Positions 16,637 through 24,948 of a DNA stretch of 46,223 bases are shown here, in pieces (positions within the stretch are counted from its first letter, which is position 1; each line of letters begins with the position of its first letter). The notes under the pieces are model-generated. The model saw only the letters and a list, made by a program, of their open reading frames with translations, was not told where the DNA came from and ran no database searches. The DNA lies in assembly GCA_020439405.1 (NCBI GenBank), contig JAGQSS010000005.1, positions 1 to 46,223 of the forward strand, read 5' to 3'. The translations under genes and the position numbers were made by a program. Source of the DNA: Ilumatobacter sp. Lineage in GTDB: Bacteria > Actinomycetota > Acidimicrobiia > Acidimicrobiales > Ilumatobacteraceae.

Positions 16637-17836
16637 TCAGGCGCCGACGGTCGCGGCGCGCCGACCGCTGAGACGGGCGGGGATCGGGAACGAGTCGGCG
16701 TAGCGGGCGGCGACCGGTCCGACGATGGCGAGGAACAACACGTAGGCGGCGGCCAACGCCTCGAGGTCGGGGCCGTCGACGAGTGACGTACCGAGCGCGG
16801 CGATCACGATCGAGAACTCGCCGCGTGCGATCAGGACGGTGCCCGCTCGGACGCGACCGCGGGCACCGACACCGGCACGACCCGCGGCGTACCACCCGGT
16901 GACGAGCTTGCCGCCGACCGAGACGACGCCGAGTGCGACCGCGGCCGGGATCATCGGGATCAGGTCGGCCGGGTCGATTCGGAACGAGAAGAACAGGAAG
17001 AACGTCGCTGCGAACAGGTCGCGCAGGGGGCTGATCAGCTCCATCGATCGCTCCCCCACCTGACCCGACAGCGCGAGTCCGACGAGGAACGCGCCGATCG
17101 CGCCCGACACCTCGATCCGCTGGGCGAGGCCGGCGACCAGCAGGGTGAGGCCGAACACGGCGAGCAGCAACGACTCGTCGGTGCCGCCGGCGAGCATGTT
17201 CGACAGCTTGTCGCCGAACCGGAGCGCCAGGAACAGGATCACCAGCACGGCCGTCACCGCGACGACGACACTCACCGTCGTGTCGGACGGCGAGCCGCCG
17301 ACCACGAGCGCCGCGACGATCGGGAGATAGACGGCCATCGCGAGGTCTTCGATCACGAGCACGTTGAGCACCGACGGTGTCTCGCGGTTGCCGAGCCGGT
17401 CGAGGTCGAACAAGACCTTCGAGACGATGCCCGACGAGGAGATCCACGTGACGCCGCCGAGCAGCACCGCCGCCAGCACGCTCCAGCCGAGCAGCAACCC
17501 GACCACGACGCCCGGCAAGGCGTTCGCGAGCATGTCGACGACGCCGGGCCGCGTGCCGGTCTTGAGACCGTGCCGGAGTTCGTCCTGGTCGTACTCGAGC
17601 CCGAGCGCGAGCAGGAGGAGCAGTACGCCGATCTCGGCGGCGAGTGAGATGAAGTCCTCGCTGACGTCGAGGGTGGCGACGCCGCCCTCCCCGACCGTGA
17701 GTCCGGCGAGCAGATAGAGCGGGACGGCCGAGATCCCCATGCGGTTCGCGAACCGCGACAGGATCGCCAGCGCCAGGACGACCGCACCGATCTCGATGAA
17801 GGCGAGTGCCGCCTCCGCCGAGCCGGCGGCGATCAC
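16637..17836 (-). CDS. CPA2-family monovalent cation:proton antiporter (KhtU/KefB-like)
   Basis: A 399 aa integral membrane protein with about 11-12 hydrophobic segments. It is expected to exchange K+ (or Na+) for H+ across the cytoplasmic membrane. Family features include GISAVPLYLLAGLTVGEGG near the N-terminus, SSGIVSKVLFDLDRLGN in the middle and RGEFSIVIAALG near the C-terminus. It ends with the membrane domain: there is no fused RCK_N domain. The missing soluble part is supplied by the upstream gene, whose TGA overlaps this GTG by 4 bases (GTGA). The pair matches the two-gene KhtT-KhtU arrangement, in which the soluble protein gates the antiporter. Confidence 0.9.
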   Translation of the reverse strand: MIAAGSAEAALAFIEIGAVVLALAILSRFANRMGISAVPLYLLAGLTVGEGGVATLDVSEDFISLAAEIGVLLLLLALGLEYDQDELRHGLKTGTRPGVVDMLANALPGVVVGLLLGWSVLAAVLLGGVTWISSSGIVSKVLFDLDRLGNRETPSVLNVLVIEDLAMAVYLPIVAALVVGGSPSDTTVSVVVAVTAVLVILFLALRFGDKLSNMLAGGTDESLLLAVFGLTLLVAGLAQRIEVSGAIGAFLVGLALSGQVGERSMELISPLRDLFAATFFLFFSFRIDPADLIPMIPAAVALGVVSVGGKLVTGWYAAGRAGVGARGRVRAGTVLIARGEFSIVIAALGTSLVDGPDLEALAAAYVLFLAIVGPVAARYADSFPIPARLSGRRAATVGA

Positions 17837-18315
17837 GGGACGACCAGCGCCCGCAGCCTGTCGAGACCCTCCGCGGTGCCGACGGCGACGAGCGTGTCGC
17901 CCGACTCGAACGCGAAGTCGGGGCCGGGTGCGGGGATCGACGTGCCGCTGCGCAACACGGCGACGACCGAACAACCGGTCTTCGTGCGGTACATGCCGTC
18001 ACCGATCGTGGCGCCGACGGCGGGCGAGGCATCGGGCAGCGTCATCCACTCGAACGCGAGCCCCTCGACCTCCTGCTGGACGACGCCCATGCTCTCGGTG
18101 ATCTGGCTGGCGCCGAGCAGCGACGCCAGCGTGCGCGTGTCGTCGCTGTCGAGGTGCAGGATCGACGAACAGCGGTCGGGATCGTCGCGGTCGTACACCA
18201 TGATGTCGCGCCGACCGTCGTGGTGTTGCAGCACGCCGACGGTGGTGCCCTGTGCGGTGACGTACTCCTGGCGGACACCCACCCCCGGCAACTTGGTCTC
18301 CGAAACGATCGCCAT
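17833..18315 (-). CDS. KhtT-like RCK_C regulatory subunit of the K+/H+ antiporter
   Basis: A 160 aa cytoplasmic protein. The N-terminal part (about 1-70, LPGVGVRQEYVTAQGTTVGV) resembles the KhtT N-domain. The C-terminal part (about 80-160, with YRTKTGCSVVAVLRSGT and FESGDTLVAVGTAEGLDRLRAL) is an RCK_C/TrkA_C fold, which in this family binds small regulatory ligands. It is translationally coupled to the CPA2 antiporter by a GTGA overlap. The ATG at 18315 is favoured over in-frame upstream codons because the upstream frame runs through the palindromic repeats at 18339-18479, and CAGACT stands 6 bases before the ATG. Confidence 0.85.
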   Translation of the reverse strand: MAIVSETKLPGVGVRQEYVTAQGTTVGVLQHHDGRRDIMVYDRDDPDRCSSILHLDSDDTRTLASLLGASQITESMGVVQQEVEGLAFEWMTLPDASPAVGATIGDGMYRTKTGCSVVAVLRSGTSIPAPGPDFAFESGDTLVAVGTAEGLDRLRALVVP

Positions 18316-18321
18316 GACCCC

Positions 18322-18327
18322 AGTCTG
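18322..18327 (-). promoter_or_regulatory. Predicted -10 box (CAGACT) for the antiporter unit
   Basis: CAGACT on the minus strand lies 6 bases before the ATG at 18315, the same layout as at 10550 and 27376. The -35 position (about 18345-18350) falls inside the first copy of palindromic element A. Confidence 0.35.
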
Positions 18328-18338
18328 CCGGATCCCCC

Positions 18339-18479
18339 GGTCGGTTGATGTCAGACACGAACCGACCACCCCATCGCCGGGATGACCACCACCCGGTCGG
18401 TTGATGTCAGACACGAACCGACCACCCCATCGCTGAAGTGATCGCCACCGGGTCGGTTCGTGTCTGACATCAACCGACC
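18339..18479. repeat. Element A: three copies of a 29-bp near-palindrome, 56-bp period
   Basis: Three identical 29-base units lie at 18339-18367, 18395-18423 and 18451-18479; the third is inverted. Each has 8-base arms GGTCGGTT and AACCGACC, a 2-base mismatch on each side, and a central TGTCAGACA with a one-base centre. Start-to-start spacing is exactly 56 bases both times. The two 27-base spacers also resemble each other: both begin ACCCCATCGC. Copies 1 and 3 cover the expected -35 positions of the divergent flanking promoters, so they could be operators. They could instead be a dispersed palindromic repeat. This fills most of the 191-base gap before the SnoaL gene. Confidence 0.9.
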
Positions 18480-18493
18480 ACATCCGTGCCGGT

Positions 18494-18499
18494 TACCGT
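18494..18499 (+). promoter_or_regulatory. Predicted -10 box (TACCGT) for the SnoaL-like gene
   Basis: TACCGT lies exactly 7 bases before the ATG at 18507. It argues against the upstream in-frame GTG at 18486, which would be untranscribed. Its -35 position (about 18471-18476) is inside the third copy of element A. Confidence 0.45.
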
Positions 18500-18506
18500 C
18501 GGCGGG

Positions 18507-18944
18507 ATGATCAGCGACGAACTGCGGGAGCGTCGGCTCGCGACACTCGACGTCCACTTCCGGTCGGAGGTCGACCACGACTGGGACGCCTGCCTGGCGA
18601 CGTTCGCCGGCACGCCGCGCTACGAGATCGTGCCGCTCGGTCACGTCCACGAGGGCGACGAGCAGGTGCTCGCCTACCACCGCGCCCAGCGCACGGCGTT
18701 CCCCGACCAGCGTCACGAGAACGCCCGCTTCCACGTCGCCGACGACGACACCGTCATCGCCGAGTTCGACCTGATCGGCACGAACACCGGCGAGTTCGTC
18801 GGCGGCGCGCCGACCGGCAAGGCGTTCCGGGTCCCGACGATCGCCGTGTTCTCCTTCGACGACGACAAGATCACCAACGAGCGCGTCTACCTCGACGTCC
18901 TCAGTCTCCTCACCCAGATCGGCCGCACCGACCTGGTCGGTTGA
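18507..18944 (+). CDS. SnoaL-like (NTF2 fold) protein
   Basis: A 145 aa single-domain protein of the SnoaL/NTF2-like superfamily, a cone-shaped fold found in small cyclases, isomerases and dehydratases. An N-terminal helix pair (ELRERRLATLDVHFRSEVDHDWD) is followed by beta-strands with EIVPLGHVHEGDEQVLAYH, AFPDQRHE and FDLIGTNTGEFVG, which match SnoaL-like ester-cyclase proteins. Substrate and reaction are unknown. The gene stands alone between two sets of near-palindromic repeats: element A ends 27 bases before it and element B begins at the base after its stop. The fold is fairly sure, the function is not. Confidence 0.75.
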   Translation: MISDELRERRLATLDVHFRSEVDHDWDACLATFAGTPRYEIVPLGHVHEGDEQVLAYHRAQRTAFPDQRHENARFHVADDDTVIAEFDLIGTNTGEFVGGAPTGKAFRVPTIAVFSFDDDKITNERVYLDVLSLLTQIGRTDLVG

Positions 18945-19031
18945 GAACGGATGTGGTCAGACCAGGTCCGTTCCAGCACGCGGCGAGCATCAGACTCCTT
19001 CGGAACGGACCTGGTCTGACCACATCCGTTC
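18945..19031. repeat. Element B: inverted pair of a near-palindrome, probable bidirectional terminator
   Basis: Two 30-base arms at 18945-18974 and 19002-19031 are perfect reverse complements separated by 27 bases. The unit itself is near-palindromic: 7-base ends GAACGGA and TCCGTTC, a 2-base mismatch per side, and a central GGTCAGACC region. This is the same plan as element A, with the same GTCAGAC core and the same 27-base spacer but different arms. The left arm starts directly after the stop of the SnoaL gene and the right arm ends 14 bases before the stop of the convergent LLM gene. A 30-bp stem here could stop transcription in both directions. Confidence 0.85.
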
Positions 19032-19045
19032 CCGGCTTCGGCGAC

Positions 19046-19954
19046 CTACTTCGCGGCGAGGAGGGCCCCTCTGGTGGCGGCGATCTCGTCGGGGTTGCCA
19101 CCCATGACGACGGCGGTGAAGTCGGTGGCGCCCGCGGCACGGATGCCGGCGATCCCCTCGACGACCTCGTCGTGGCTGCCGATCAGCGACAGCTCGGCCA
19201 GACCGTGCACGCCCTCGATGTCGAGCATCGCCCGGTACGACGGCAGCTCGGCGTAGTTGGCGAGGATCGCCCCGACGAAGTCGCGGGCCGGCTGCGGATC
19301 GTCGGTCACCCAAACGGGCAGGCTGCACACGATGCTCGGCGTCGGCCGACCTGCTGCGTCGGCGGCACCGTCGATGATCGGCTTGATCTGCTGCTCGATC
19401 GTCTTCGGGCCGACGCACCACAGGATCGTGCCGTCGGTCCGCTTGCCGGCGACCCGGAGCATCTGGTCGCCGAGCGCCGCCAGCATCACCTTCGGCGGTT
19501 CGTTCGTGGGCCGCGTGCCCTCGCCGACGTAGCTGAAGATCTCGCCTTCGTGATTCGACGCGCCTTCCTCGAGCAGGGGCTGGAGGATGTCGAGGTAGTC
19601 GAGCATGTGCCGCACCGGCTTGTGCCACGCCATCTTGTAGCGGTCCTCGACGATCGGACGGTGCGACAAGCCGATACCGAGCACGAACCGGCCGCCTGCC
19701 GCCGCCTGAGCCGTGAGGGCGGACGCCGCCATCGCGTGGGGGTGGCGCGGCCACGTCGGCACGACCGCGGTGCCGAGGGTGAGCGACGAGGTCTGCGTCC
19801 CGATCAGGCCGAGCATGGCCTGGGCGTCGAGCAGCGCCGTCTGTGCGAGCCAGTAGCTGTCGAAGCCGTCGGCTTCGACCTGGACCGCGGCGGCGGTGAT
19901 CGCGCCGAGGTCGGGATTGACGAGTTGGTCGGAGCCGTTGATGCCGATCTTCAC
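19046..19954 (-). CDS. LLM-class (luciferase-like) F420-dependent oxidoreductase
   Basis: A 302 aa TIM-barrel enzyme of the luciferase-like monooxygenase superfamily, in the actinobacterial subgroup that usually uses reduced coenzyme F420. Supporting motifs are EADGFDSYWLAQ near the N-terminus, LTLGTAVVPTWPRHPHAMA around 58-76, GGRFVLGIGLSH at about 87-98, PPKVMLAALGDQMLRVAGKRTDG and the C-terminal LIGSHDEVVEGIAGIRAAGATDF. The substrate is unknown. The start is the GTG at 19954, with TACGGT 6 bases upstream. It is convergent with the SnoaL gene across element B. F420 versus FMN use is inferred from the family. Confidence 0.87.
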   Translation of the reverse strand: MKIGINGSDQLVNPDLGAITAAAVQVEADGFDSYWLAQTALLDAQAMLGLIGTQTSSLTLGTAVVPTWPRHPHAMAASALTAQAAAGGRFVLGIGLSHRPIVEDRYKMAWHKPVRHMLDYLDILQPLLEEGASNHEGEIFSYVGEGTRPTNEPPKVMLAALGDQMLRVAGKRTDGTILWCVGPKTIEQQIKPIIDGAADAAGRPTPSIVCSLPVWVTDDPQPARDFVGAILANYAELPSYRAMLDIEGVHGLAELSLIGSHDEVVEGIAGIRAAGATDFTAVVMGGNPDEIAATRGALLAAK

Positions 19955-19960
19955 GTGGCC

Positions 19961-19966
19961 ACCGTA
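19961..19966 (-). promoter_or_regulatory. Predicted -10 box (TACGGT) for the LLM oxidoreductase
   Basis: TACGGT on the minus strand lies 6 bases before the GTG at 19954, with no Shine-Dalgarno sequence between. A leaderless transcript is likely. Confidence 0.4.
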
Positions 19967-20019
19967 CGACGTGCCGGTCGGTGGGGCGGTGTCGGGCCCG
20001 GACGCGGGATGATGGGTGC

Positions 20020-20520
20020 ATGCCGCGCCTGTTCGTCGCCGCCTGGCCGTCGCCCGACGTGGCGGGGACGCTCGGTGCGCTCCCGCCCGACACGTCGCCG
20101 GGCGTCCGGATGGTGCCGCCGGAGAACTGGCACGTCACGCTCCGTTTCCTCGGCGAGTGCGACACCGCCGAGGTCGTCGAACGCCTGCGGTCCACTGCGC
20201 TGCCCCGGGTCACTGCACGTGTCGGGCCGACGCTCGAACACCTCGGGCCGCGCCAGGTGGTGGCGCCGGTGGCGGGCGTCGACGCCCTCGCTGCCGCGGT
20301 GGTGCGCGCGACCGCCGACCTGGGCGAACCGCCGCGCGCCCGCTTCGTCGGCCACCTGACGGTCGCACGCCTGCGACGTGGTGCGAGCTCGACACTGGTC
20401 GGTGTGCCGGTCACCGGCTCGTTCCGCGTCGACGAGATCGCCGTCGTGTCGAGCACGCTCTCGCCCGGCGGGGCGGAGTACGCGACCGAGGCGCGGTTCC
20501 CCACGGCCGACCCCGTCTGA
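20020..20520 (+). CDS. thpR: RNA 2',3'-cyclic phosphodiesterase (2H family)
   Basis: A 166 aa 2H-phosphoesterase that opens RNA 2',3'-cyclic phosphate ends (historically called 2'-5' RNA ligase). Both catalytic HxT motifs are present: HVTL with His38 and HLTV with His112, in symmetric halves of the family's usual size. PRLFVAAWPSPDV at the N-terminus and VSSTLSPGGAEY near the C-terminus match the ThpR subgroup. The ATG at 20020 is chosen over an upstream GTG because residue 1 then starts the conserved RLFVA strand. It converges on the FHA-FtsK gene with a 12-base gap. Its physiological RNA target is not known. Confidence 0.9.
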   Translation: MPRLFVAAWPSPDVAGTLGALPPDTSPGVRMVPPENWHVTLRFLGECDTAEVVERLRSTALPRVTARVGPTLEHLGPRQVVAPVAGVDALAAAVVRATADLGEPPRARFVGHLTVARLRRGASSTLVGVPVTGSFRVDEIAVVSSTLSPGGAEYATEARFPTADPV

Positions 20521-20532
20521 ACAACCGTGCGA

Positions 20533-23500
20533 TCAGGCGGCCACGTCGGCCGGAAGTGACGAGAACACGTCGGCGACCTGCAGCACCGTCGGTTGCCGAT
20601 CGACGAGCAGCACACCGCGGCCGGGCGGCATGCGGAGCCCCGGCCGCAGCGAGAGCTTGACACCGGTCGCCTGCAGGAACTCGGTCGGGTCGGTCGGCTG
20701 GAGGACCAGCGACCGACGCGCCCGACGAAGTTCGTTGACCGCGGCGCTCGTCGTGTAGCCGGTCATCGAGCGAGACTCCATGGTGGCGACGATCCGGATC
20801 TCGTCGACGGCGAGCAGGCGCTGCCAGAGCGGATCGAGCGTCGGGTCGTCGAACGCGTCGACGTCGTCGACGAACAGCAGCACGGGCCGCTCGGGCGACA
20901 CCGAGGTGACCCGATTGGCGATCCGGTCGAGCAGCTCGGCAACCGCCGGTGCCCGCCCGAACCTCGCACGACCGACCGGCACCGCAAGGCCCGCGAGCGG
21001 TGACGACGACGGCCCGACGAGGTACGAGTCGTCGGTCGCGAGCGCGTGCCAGGCCGCAGCGAGCGCGGTCGAGCGACCGGAGCGCGACGGCCCGACGATC
21101 GCCAGGTGCGACCAGTCGACATCGACCGTGACCGCCGTGCCCGAGACGTCGGCGACGCCGATCGATCGTGCGGTGCTCGGGCCGAACCGTTCCGGCAGCG
21201 CGCTGCTGACGAGCGGCACCGGCACGCGTCGGTCACCGACGGACTCGGTTGCCAGCGCGCCGAGCGCCTCCGCCTGGCCGCGGGCGGTCGGGTCGACGCC
21301 CTCGACCGCGACCTGGATCTCGACACCGTCGAGCAGACCACGCCCGGCCGTCGCGTCGAAGACGTCGATGCGCTTCGCCGGCACCCCGAGGTCGGCGTAC
21401 GACTGGGGGTCGGCGTGCCGCAGGACGAGGCGGCTCCCGATCGCGGACTGGAGTCGCGTCGGGACGGCGGAGCGACGGTCGGCGGTGACGACGGTGTGGA
21501 TGCCGACGGTCCGTCCGTCGACGACGAGGCGGTGCACCAGTTCGCTCCACGTCTCCCCACCCACCGGGCCGGCGAGCGGGTCGAGCAACGTTTCGGCGAA
21601 CGCCCCGAACCCGTCGATCAGGAGCACGATCCGGTCGAACCGTTCGTGACGGTCGCGGTGGTGGGCGGTCAGGTGTTCCGCCGACGATGACGCTAGAGCG
21701 GCCCGGCGACGGGTCAGCTCGGCGTCGAGAACGAGCAGGTGCCGGGTGACCGCTTCGAGGTCGTCGCCGGTCGCGACGTCGACGACCGACTGCAGCGAGC
21801 GCAACGGCGCCAGGCCGCGCGTCCCGAAGTCGAATGCCAGCGTGACCGCGCCGCCGCCACAGCGCTCGACACCGGCGGCGATCGTGCGCAACAGGGTCGT
21901 CCTCCCCGACCCGCCGGAGCCGAAGACCGCAAGACCACCCGATCGCTCGAGGTCGACGAGCGCCACGCCTTGCGCCTGCCGTTCGGGTGCGTCGTAGCGA
22001 CCGACCACGATCGTCCGACCCGGTTCGTCTCGGGCCGGGGACGACTCCGGGGCGTCCCACGCGTCGGCGAGTCGCACGTGTTCGGGCAACACGTCGCGCC
22101 ACGGTCGTCGCGGCACCGCTGCAGCGACCGAACGAGCGGCGTCGGCGATCGCATCGAGCGCCACGTCGAGTTGCGATGCGCAGGACCGGCCGATCGTGCC
22201 GCTCGTCGAGACGGTCGACGTCGCGGTACTGGGCGAGCCGTCGAGTCGATCGAACGGCCGGACCGTCACGGCGGTGCGTTCGGTCGCCGCCGCGGCGGGT
22301 GCGCTCGCGTACGCGCTCTGGAACTCGACCAGTCGCCGCGGGCCGAGGCGGACCAGGCCGCGACCGCGGAGCGGTGCCGGGATCTCCGCCGCGTCGGGGC
22401 TGTCGAGAACGGCGTTCGACTCTGTGCGGTCGAGCATCCGGAGCGAGATCCGCAGGTTGGTATTGGCGAGGATGTTCTCGTCGACCGCACCGGTGGGACG
22501 CTGGGTCGCGAGCACCAGATGGATCCCGAGGCTGCGTCCGCGCTGCGCGATGTCGACGATGCCGGCGACGAAGTCGGGCACCTCCTTCACGAGGGTCGCG
22601 AACTCGTCGACGACGATCACGAGCGACGGCGGCGCCGCGGCCGGGTCGCGTTCGGCGAGGTCGGCGAGGTCCTTGGCGCGGCCCTCGAGCAGCGCCATCC
22701 GGTGGTGGAGTTCGGCCCGCAACGAGACGAGCGCCCGGTGGGCGAGGCTCGCCGAGAGGTTCGTCACGTACCCGACCGTGTGCGGCAATCGCTCGAAGAC
22801 CTGCGACGACGCACCGCCCTTGTAGTCGACGAACAGGAAGTTCAGGCGCTCGGGCGGATGACGGAGCGCGAGCGCCGCGACGGTCGACTGGAGCAGTTCA
22901 CTCTTGCCGGAGCCCGACGTGCCACCGATCAGGGTGTGCGGTCCGTCGGCGACGAGGTCGAGTTCGACCGGGCCGTCGGCGCCGACGCCGATCACGAACG
23001 GCAGACCCGGACCGCGACCGCGTCGCCACGCTGCCGCGATCGAGTCGACGTCGGGGTGGCCGACCACGTCGAACAGGCCGACCGTACGCGGGATCGACGT
23101 CGTGAGCGACGAGCCCGACGCATCACGTACCGGGGCGAGCGCCCGTGCGACCCGGTCGACGACCGTCGGGCGGACGTGGTCGAGTTCGACGTCGTGGTCG
23201 GGCTCGGTCGGTTCGGTCGTCCAGAGTCGCCCGACGAGGCGGGCACCGTCGGCCTGTGAGACAGCGAGCACGGCGCCCGCCTGGCGTGGGACGTCCGCGG
23301 CGCGGTCGGCGAGCCAGACGACGCTGATCGACGCGTCGCGCGCCAGATCGAGCAGCCGTGCCAACGGTGCCGGGTCGGGCCGCAGAGTCGCATCGAGCAC
23401 GGCGACGACGCGCGGCCAGGCGACGGCCCGCTGGTGGCCGACGGTGGTCTCGCCGACCCGTCGTTCGGCGAGGTCGAGCAGTCGTGCGATCAGGTCGTCG

Positions 23501-24894
23501 GCCGCGCTCGCGCTCTCGGCGAGGTGCGCGCCGACGAGCGGCGACGTCACCGATCGGCAGTGCGGTAACCACTTCATCGCGTCGAGGTTGCGGTCGGGGT
23601 CGACCGCACCGACGAGCGTCACGTCGTCCGGGCTGTGCAGCGTGGCGACCTGGACGACGAGCGCCGCCGCCGTGCCGTCGACGAGGAGCGGATCACCGTG
23701 GACGGCGAGGTGCCGTTCGGTGAGGTCGACGGCGATCGGCACGGCGACGAGCCGATCGGCGCCGCGGAGTCGGCGCTCGGCCTCGACGCGGAGGTCGTCG
23801 TCGCCACCGGCGGCCAGACGCATCTCGAACGCGGCCGTGTCGTCGCCGAGTCCGACCCGTAACCGGAGGACGTCGGGAGCGTCGCGGCCGCGCGGCCACA
23901 GGTCGATCGTGCGGAGTTCGGCTCGACGCACGAGCTGAGCCGTGTCGGGATGGGCGGCGTGGCGGACCCGACCTTCGGTCGCGGCGAGGCCGTCGAACCC
24001 GGCGCGTCGATCGGCGACCATCGAGCGGAACGCTGCGAGATCGTCGGCGAACGATCGGCGGCCCGACCGTCGGTCGTCGACCGCCGTGCCGATCATCACG
24101 ACGGGCGAGACGAGCGTGAAGAGGAGGAACATCGCCTGGCCGGTGACGAAGTACATGGCGACGCCGGCGGCGACCGGCGCGGCGACCGCCACCAGCTGGA
24201 GGCGACGTGGTTCGGGCCGGGCCGGGATCGGGCCGACCGGCTCGACGTCGGCCGGTCGGAGGCAGGGCGGACGGTAGGGCGTGCGGTGGAACGCGACCTG
24301 GCCGAGTCGGTCGCGGTCGTCGCACGGTTGGCGTTCGAACCGCCGGACGACGAGGCGGGTGCCGGCGATCTCGATCGAGTCGCCCAGGTCGATCCGGCGT
24401 GTGGCGCCGGGTGCGACGATCACCCCGGCGACGCGGACGGCGTTGCCCGCACCGGGCGCCGGCGTCAGTTCGGTCGTGCCGCCGGTACCGACGGTGAGCG
24501 TGGCGTGGACCCGGGAGACCGTCGGATCGGCGATCGTGATGTCGGCGCCGGAACTGCGGCCGATCGTGTTGGCGCCGGTCCGGAGGATGGCCGAGTCGCC
24601 GGCGGCCGGCCCGCTCACCACGTCGAGCGCCAGTGCTCGAAGCGGGATCGGATCGTGCGGTGACGCGAGCCCGTCGAGGCGGACCACGTCTCCGGCGAGC
24701 AGATCGAGGTCGGCGACCGGGCGGTCGAGGTCGACGGGTTGGCCGGTGCGTTCGACGACGAGGTGCCGGGTCGACACGCCGACATGGGCCCCGACCGCCG
24801 CCGCGAGGTCGGCACCGGTGTGGTGGTCGTCGACGGTCACGAGGACGTCGATCGAGGTATCGGACCCGGCGAGACGGAGGGCGATGTCGTGCAC
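20533..24894 (-). CDS. FHA-FtsK type VII secretion-like ATPase A (EssC/EccC-like)
   Basis: A 1453 aa membrane ATPase that probably powers export of WXG100-type substrates. Order: a 75-residue beta-rich start that may be ubiquitin-like, an FHA domain (about 105-165; Gly112-Arg113, Ser127, His130, Asn151), two membrane helices (about 233-250 and 253-272), then three FtsK/SpoIIIE modules. The first has an intact Walker A GTSGSGKS (Lys664) and Walker B VIVVDE. The second and third read GSGGSGRTT and GPSRSGRS, with Arg in place of the Lys. Only module 1 therefore looks catalytically standard. The GTG at 24894 sits 7 bases after TACGGT of the shared promoter. EssC-like fits better than classical split EccC because of the FHA. 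Confidence 0.9.
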   Translation of the reverse strand: MHDIALRLAGSDTSIDVLVTVDDHHTGADLAAAVGAHVGVSTRHLVVERTGQPVDLDRPVADLDLLAGDVVRLDGLASPHDPIPLRALALDVVSGPAAGDSAILRTGANTIGRSSGADITIADPTVSRVHATLTVGTGGTTELTPAPGAGNAVRVAGVIVAPGATRRIDLGDSIEIAGTRLVVRRFERQPCDDRDRLGQVAFHRTPYRPPCLRPADVEPVGPIPARPEPRRLQLVAVAAPVAAGVAMYFVTGQAMFLLFTLVSPVVMIGTAVDDRRSGRRSFADDLAAFRSMVADRRAGFDGLAATEGRVRHAAHPDTAQLVRRAELRTIDLWPRGRDAPDVLRLRVGLGDDTAAFEMRLAAGGDDDLRVEAERRLRGADRLVAVPIAVDLTERHLAVHGDPLLVDGTAAALVVQVATLHSPDDVTLVGAVDPDRNLDAMKWLPHCRSVTSPLVGAHLAESASAADDLIARLLDLAERRVGETTVGHQRAVAWPRVVAVLDATLRPDPAPLARLLDLARDASISVVWLADRAADVPRQAGAVLAVSQADGARLVGRLWTTEPTEPDHDVELDHVRPTVVDRVARALAPVRDASGSSLTTSIPRTVGLFDVVGHPDVDSIAAAWRRGRGPGLPFVIGVGADGPVELDLVADGPHTLIGGTSGSGKSELLQSTVAALALRHPPERLNFLFVDYKGGASSQVFERLPHTVGYVTNLSASLAHRALVSLRAELHHRMALLEGRAKDLADLAERDPAAAPPSLVIVVDEFATLVKEVPDFVAGIVDIAQRGRSLGIHLVLATQRPTGAVDENILANTNLRISLRMLDRTESNAVLDSPDAAEIPAPLRGRGLVRLGPRRLVEFQSAYASAPAAAATERTAVTVRPFDRLDGSPSTATSTVSTSGTIGRSCASQLDVALDAIADAARSVAAAVPRRPWRDVLPEHVRLADAWDAPESSPARDEPGRTIVVGRYDAPERQAQGVALVDLERSGGLAVFGSGGSGRTTLLRTIAAGVERCGGGAVTLAFDFGTRGLAPLRSLQSVVDVATGDDLEAVTRHLLVLDAELTRRRAALASSSAEHLTAHHRDRHERFDRIVLLIDGFGAFAETLLDPLAGPVGGETWSELVHRLVVDGRTVGIHTVVTADRRSAVPTRLQSAIGSRLVLRHADPQSYADLGVPAKRIDVFDATAGRGLLDGVEIQVAVEGVDPTARGQAEALGALATESVGDRRVPVPLVSSALPERFGPSTARSIGVADVSGTAVTVDVDWSHLAIVGPSRSGRSTALAAAWHALATDDSYLVGPSSSPLAGLAVPVGRARFGRAPAVAELLDRIANRVTSVSPERPVLLFVDDVDAFDDPTLDPLWQRLLAVDEIRIVATMESRSMTGYTTSAAVNELRRARRSLVLQPTDPTEFLQATGVKLSLRPGLRMPPGRGVLLVDRQPTVLQVADVFSSLPADVAA

Positions 24895-24901
24895 GGGATC
24901 G

Positions 24902-24948
24902 ACCGTACGGACGGATGCCGGACGGCGGAATGGGGACGACTCCCCGGA
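24902..24948 (-). promoter_or_regulatory. Shared type VII promoter, copy 1 (FHA-FtsK A)
   Basis: Reading the minus strand, a dyad GGGGA-GTCG-TCCCC runs into ATTCCG, followed by exactly 16 bases and CGTACGGT. TTCCGC and TACGGT can be read as -35 and -10 with a 17-base spacer, and the dyad lies directly upstream of the -35. The -10 ends 7 bases before the GTG at 24894, so this copy would give a leaderless mRNA. The same arrangement recurs at 26263-26309 and 39416-39466. Confidence 0.7.

Noticed and set aside
18339-18479. CRISPR-like array (three 29-base repeats with 27-base spacers)
   Set aside because: One repeat is inverted, the spacers are similar to each other, the unit is a near-palindrome, only three copies exist and no cas gene is nearby.
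18339-19031. Insertion sequence or MITE pair with the SnoaL gene as cargo
   Set aside because: No transposase and no clear target-site duplication; the upstream and downstream repeats differ in arm sequence, so they are not matching terminal repeats. Kept only as a hypothesis in the findings.
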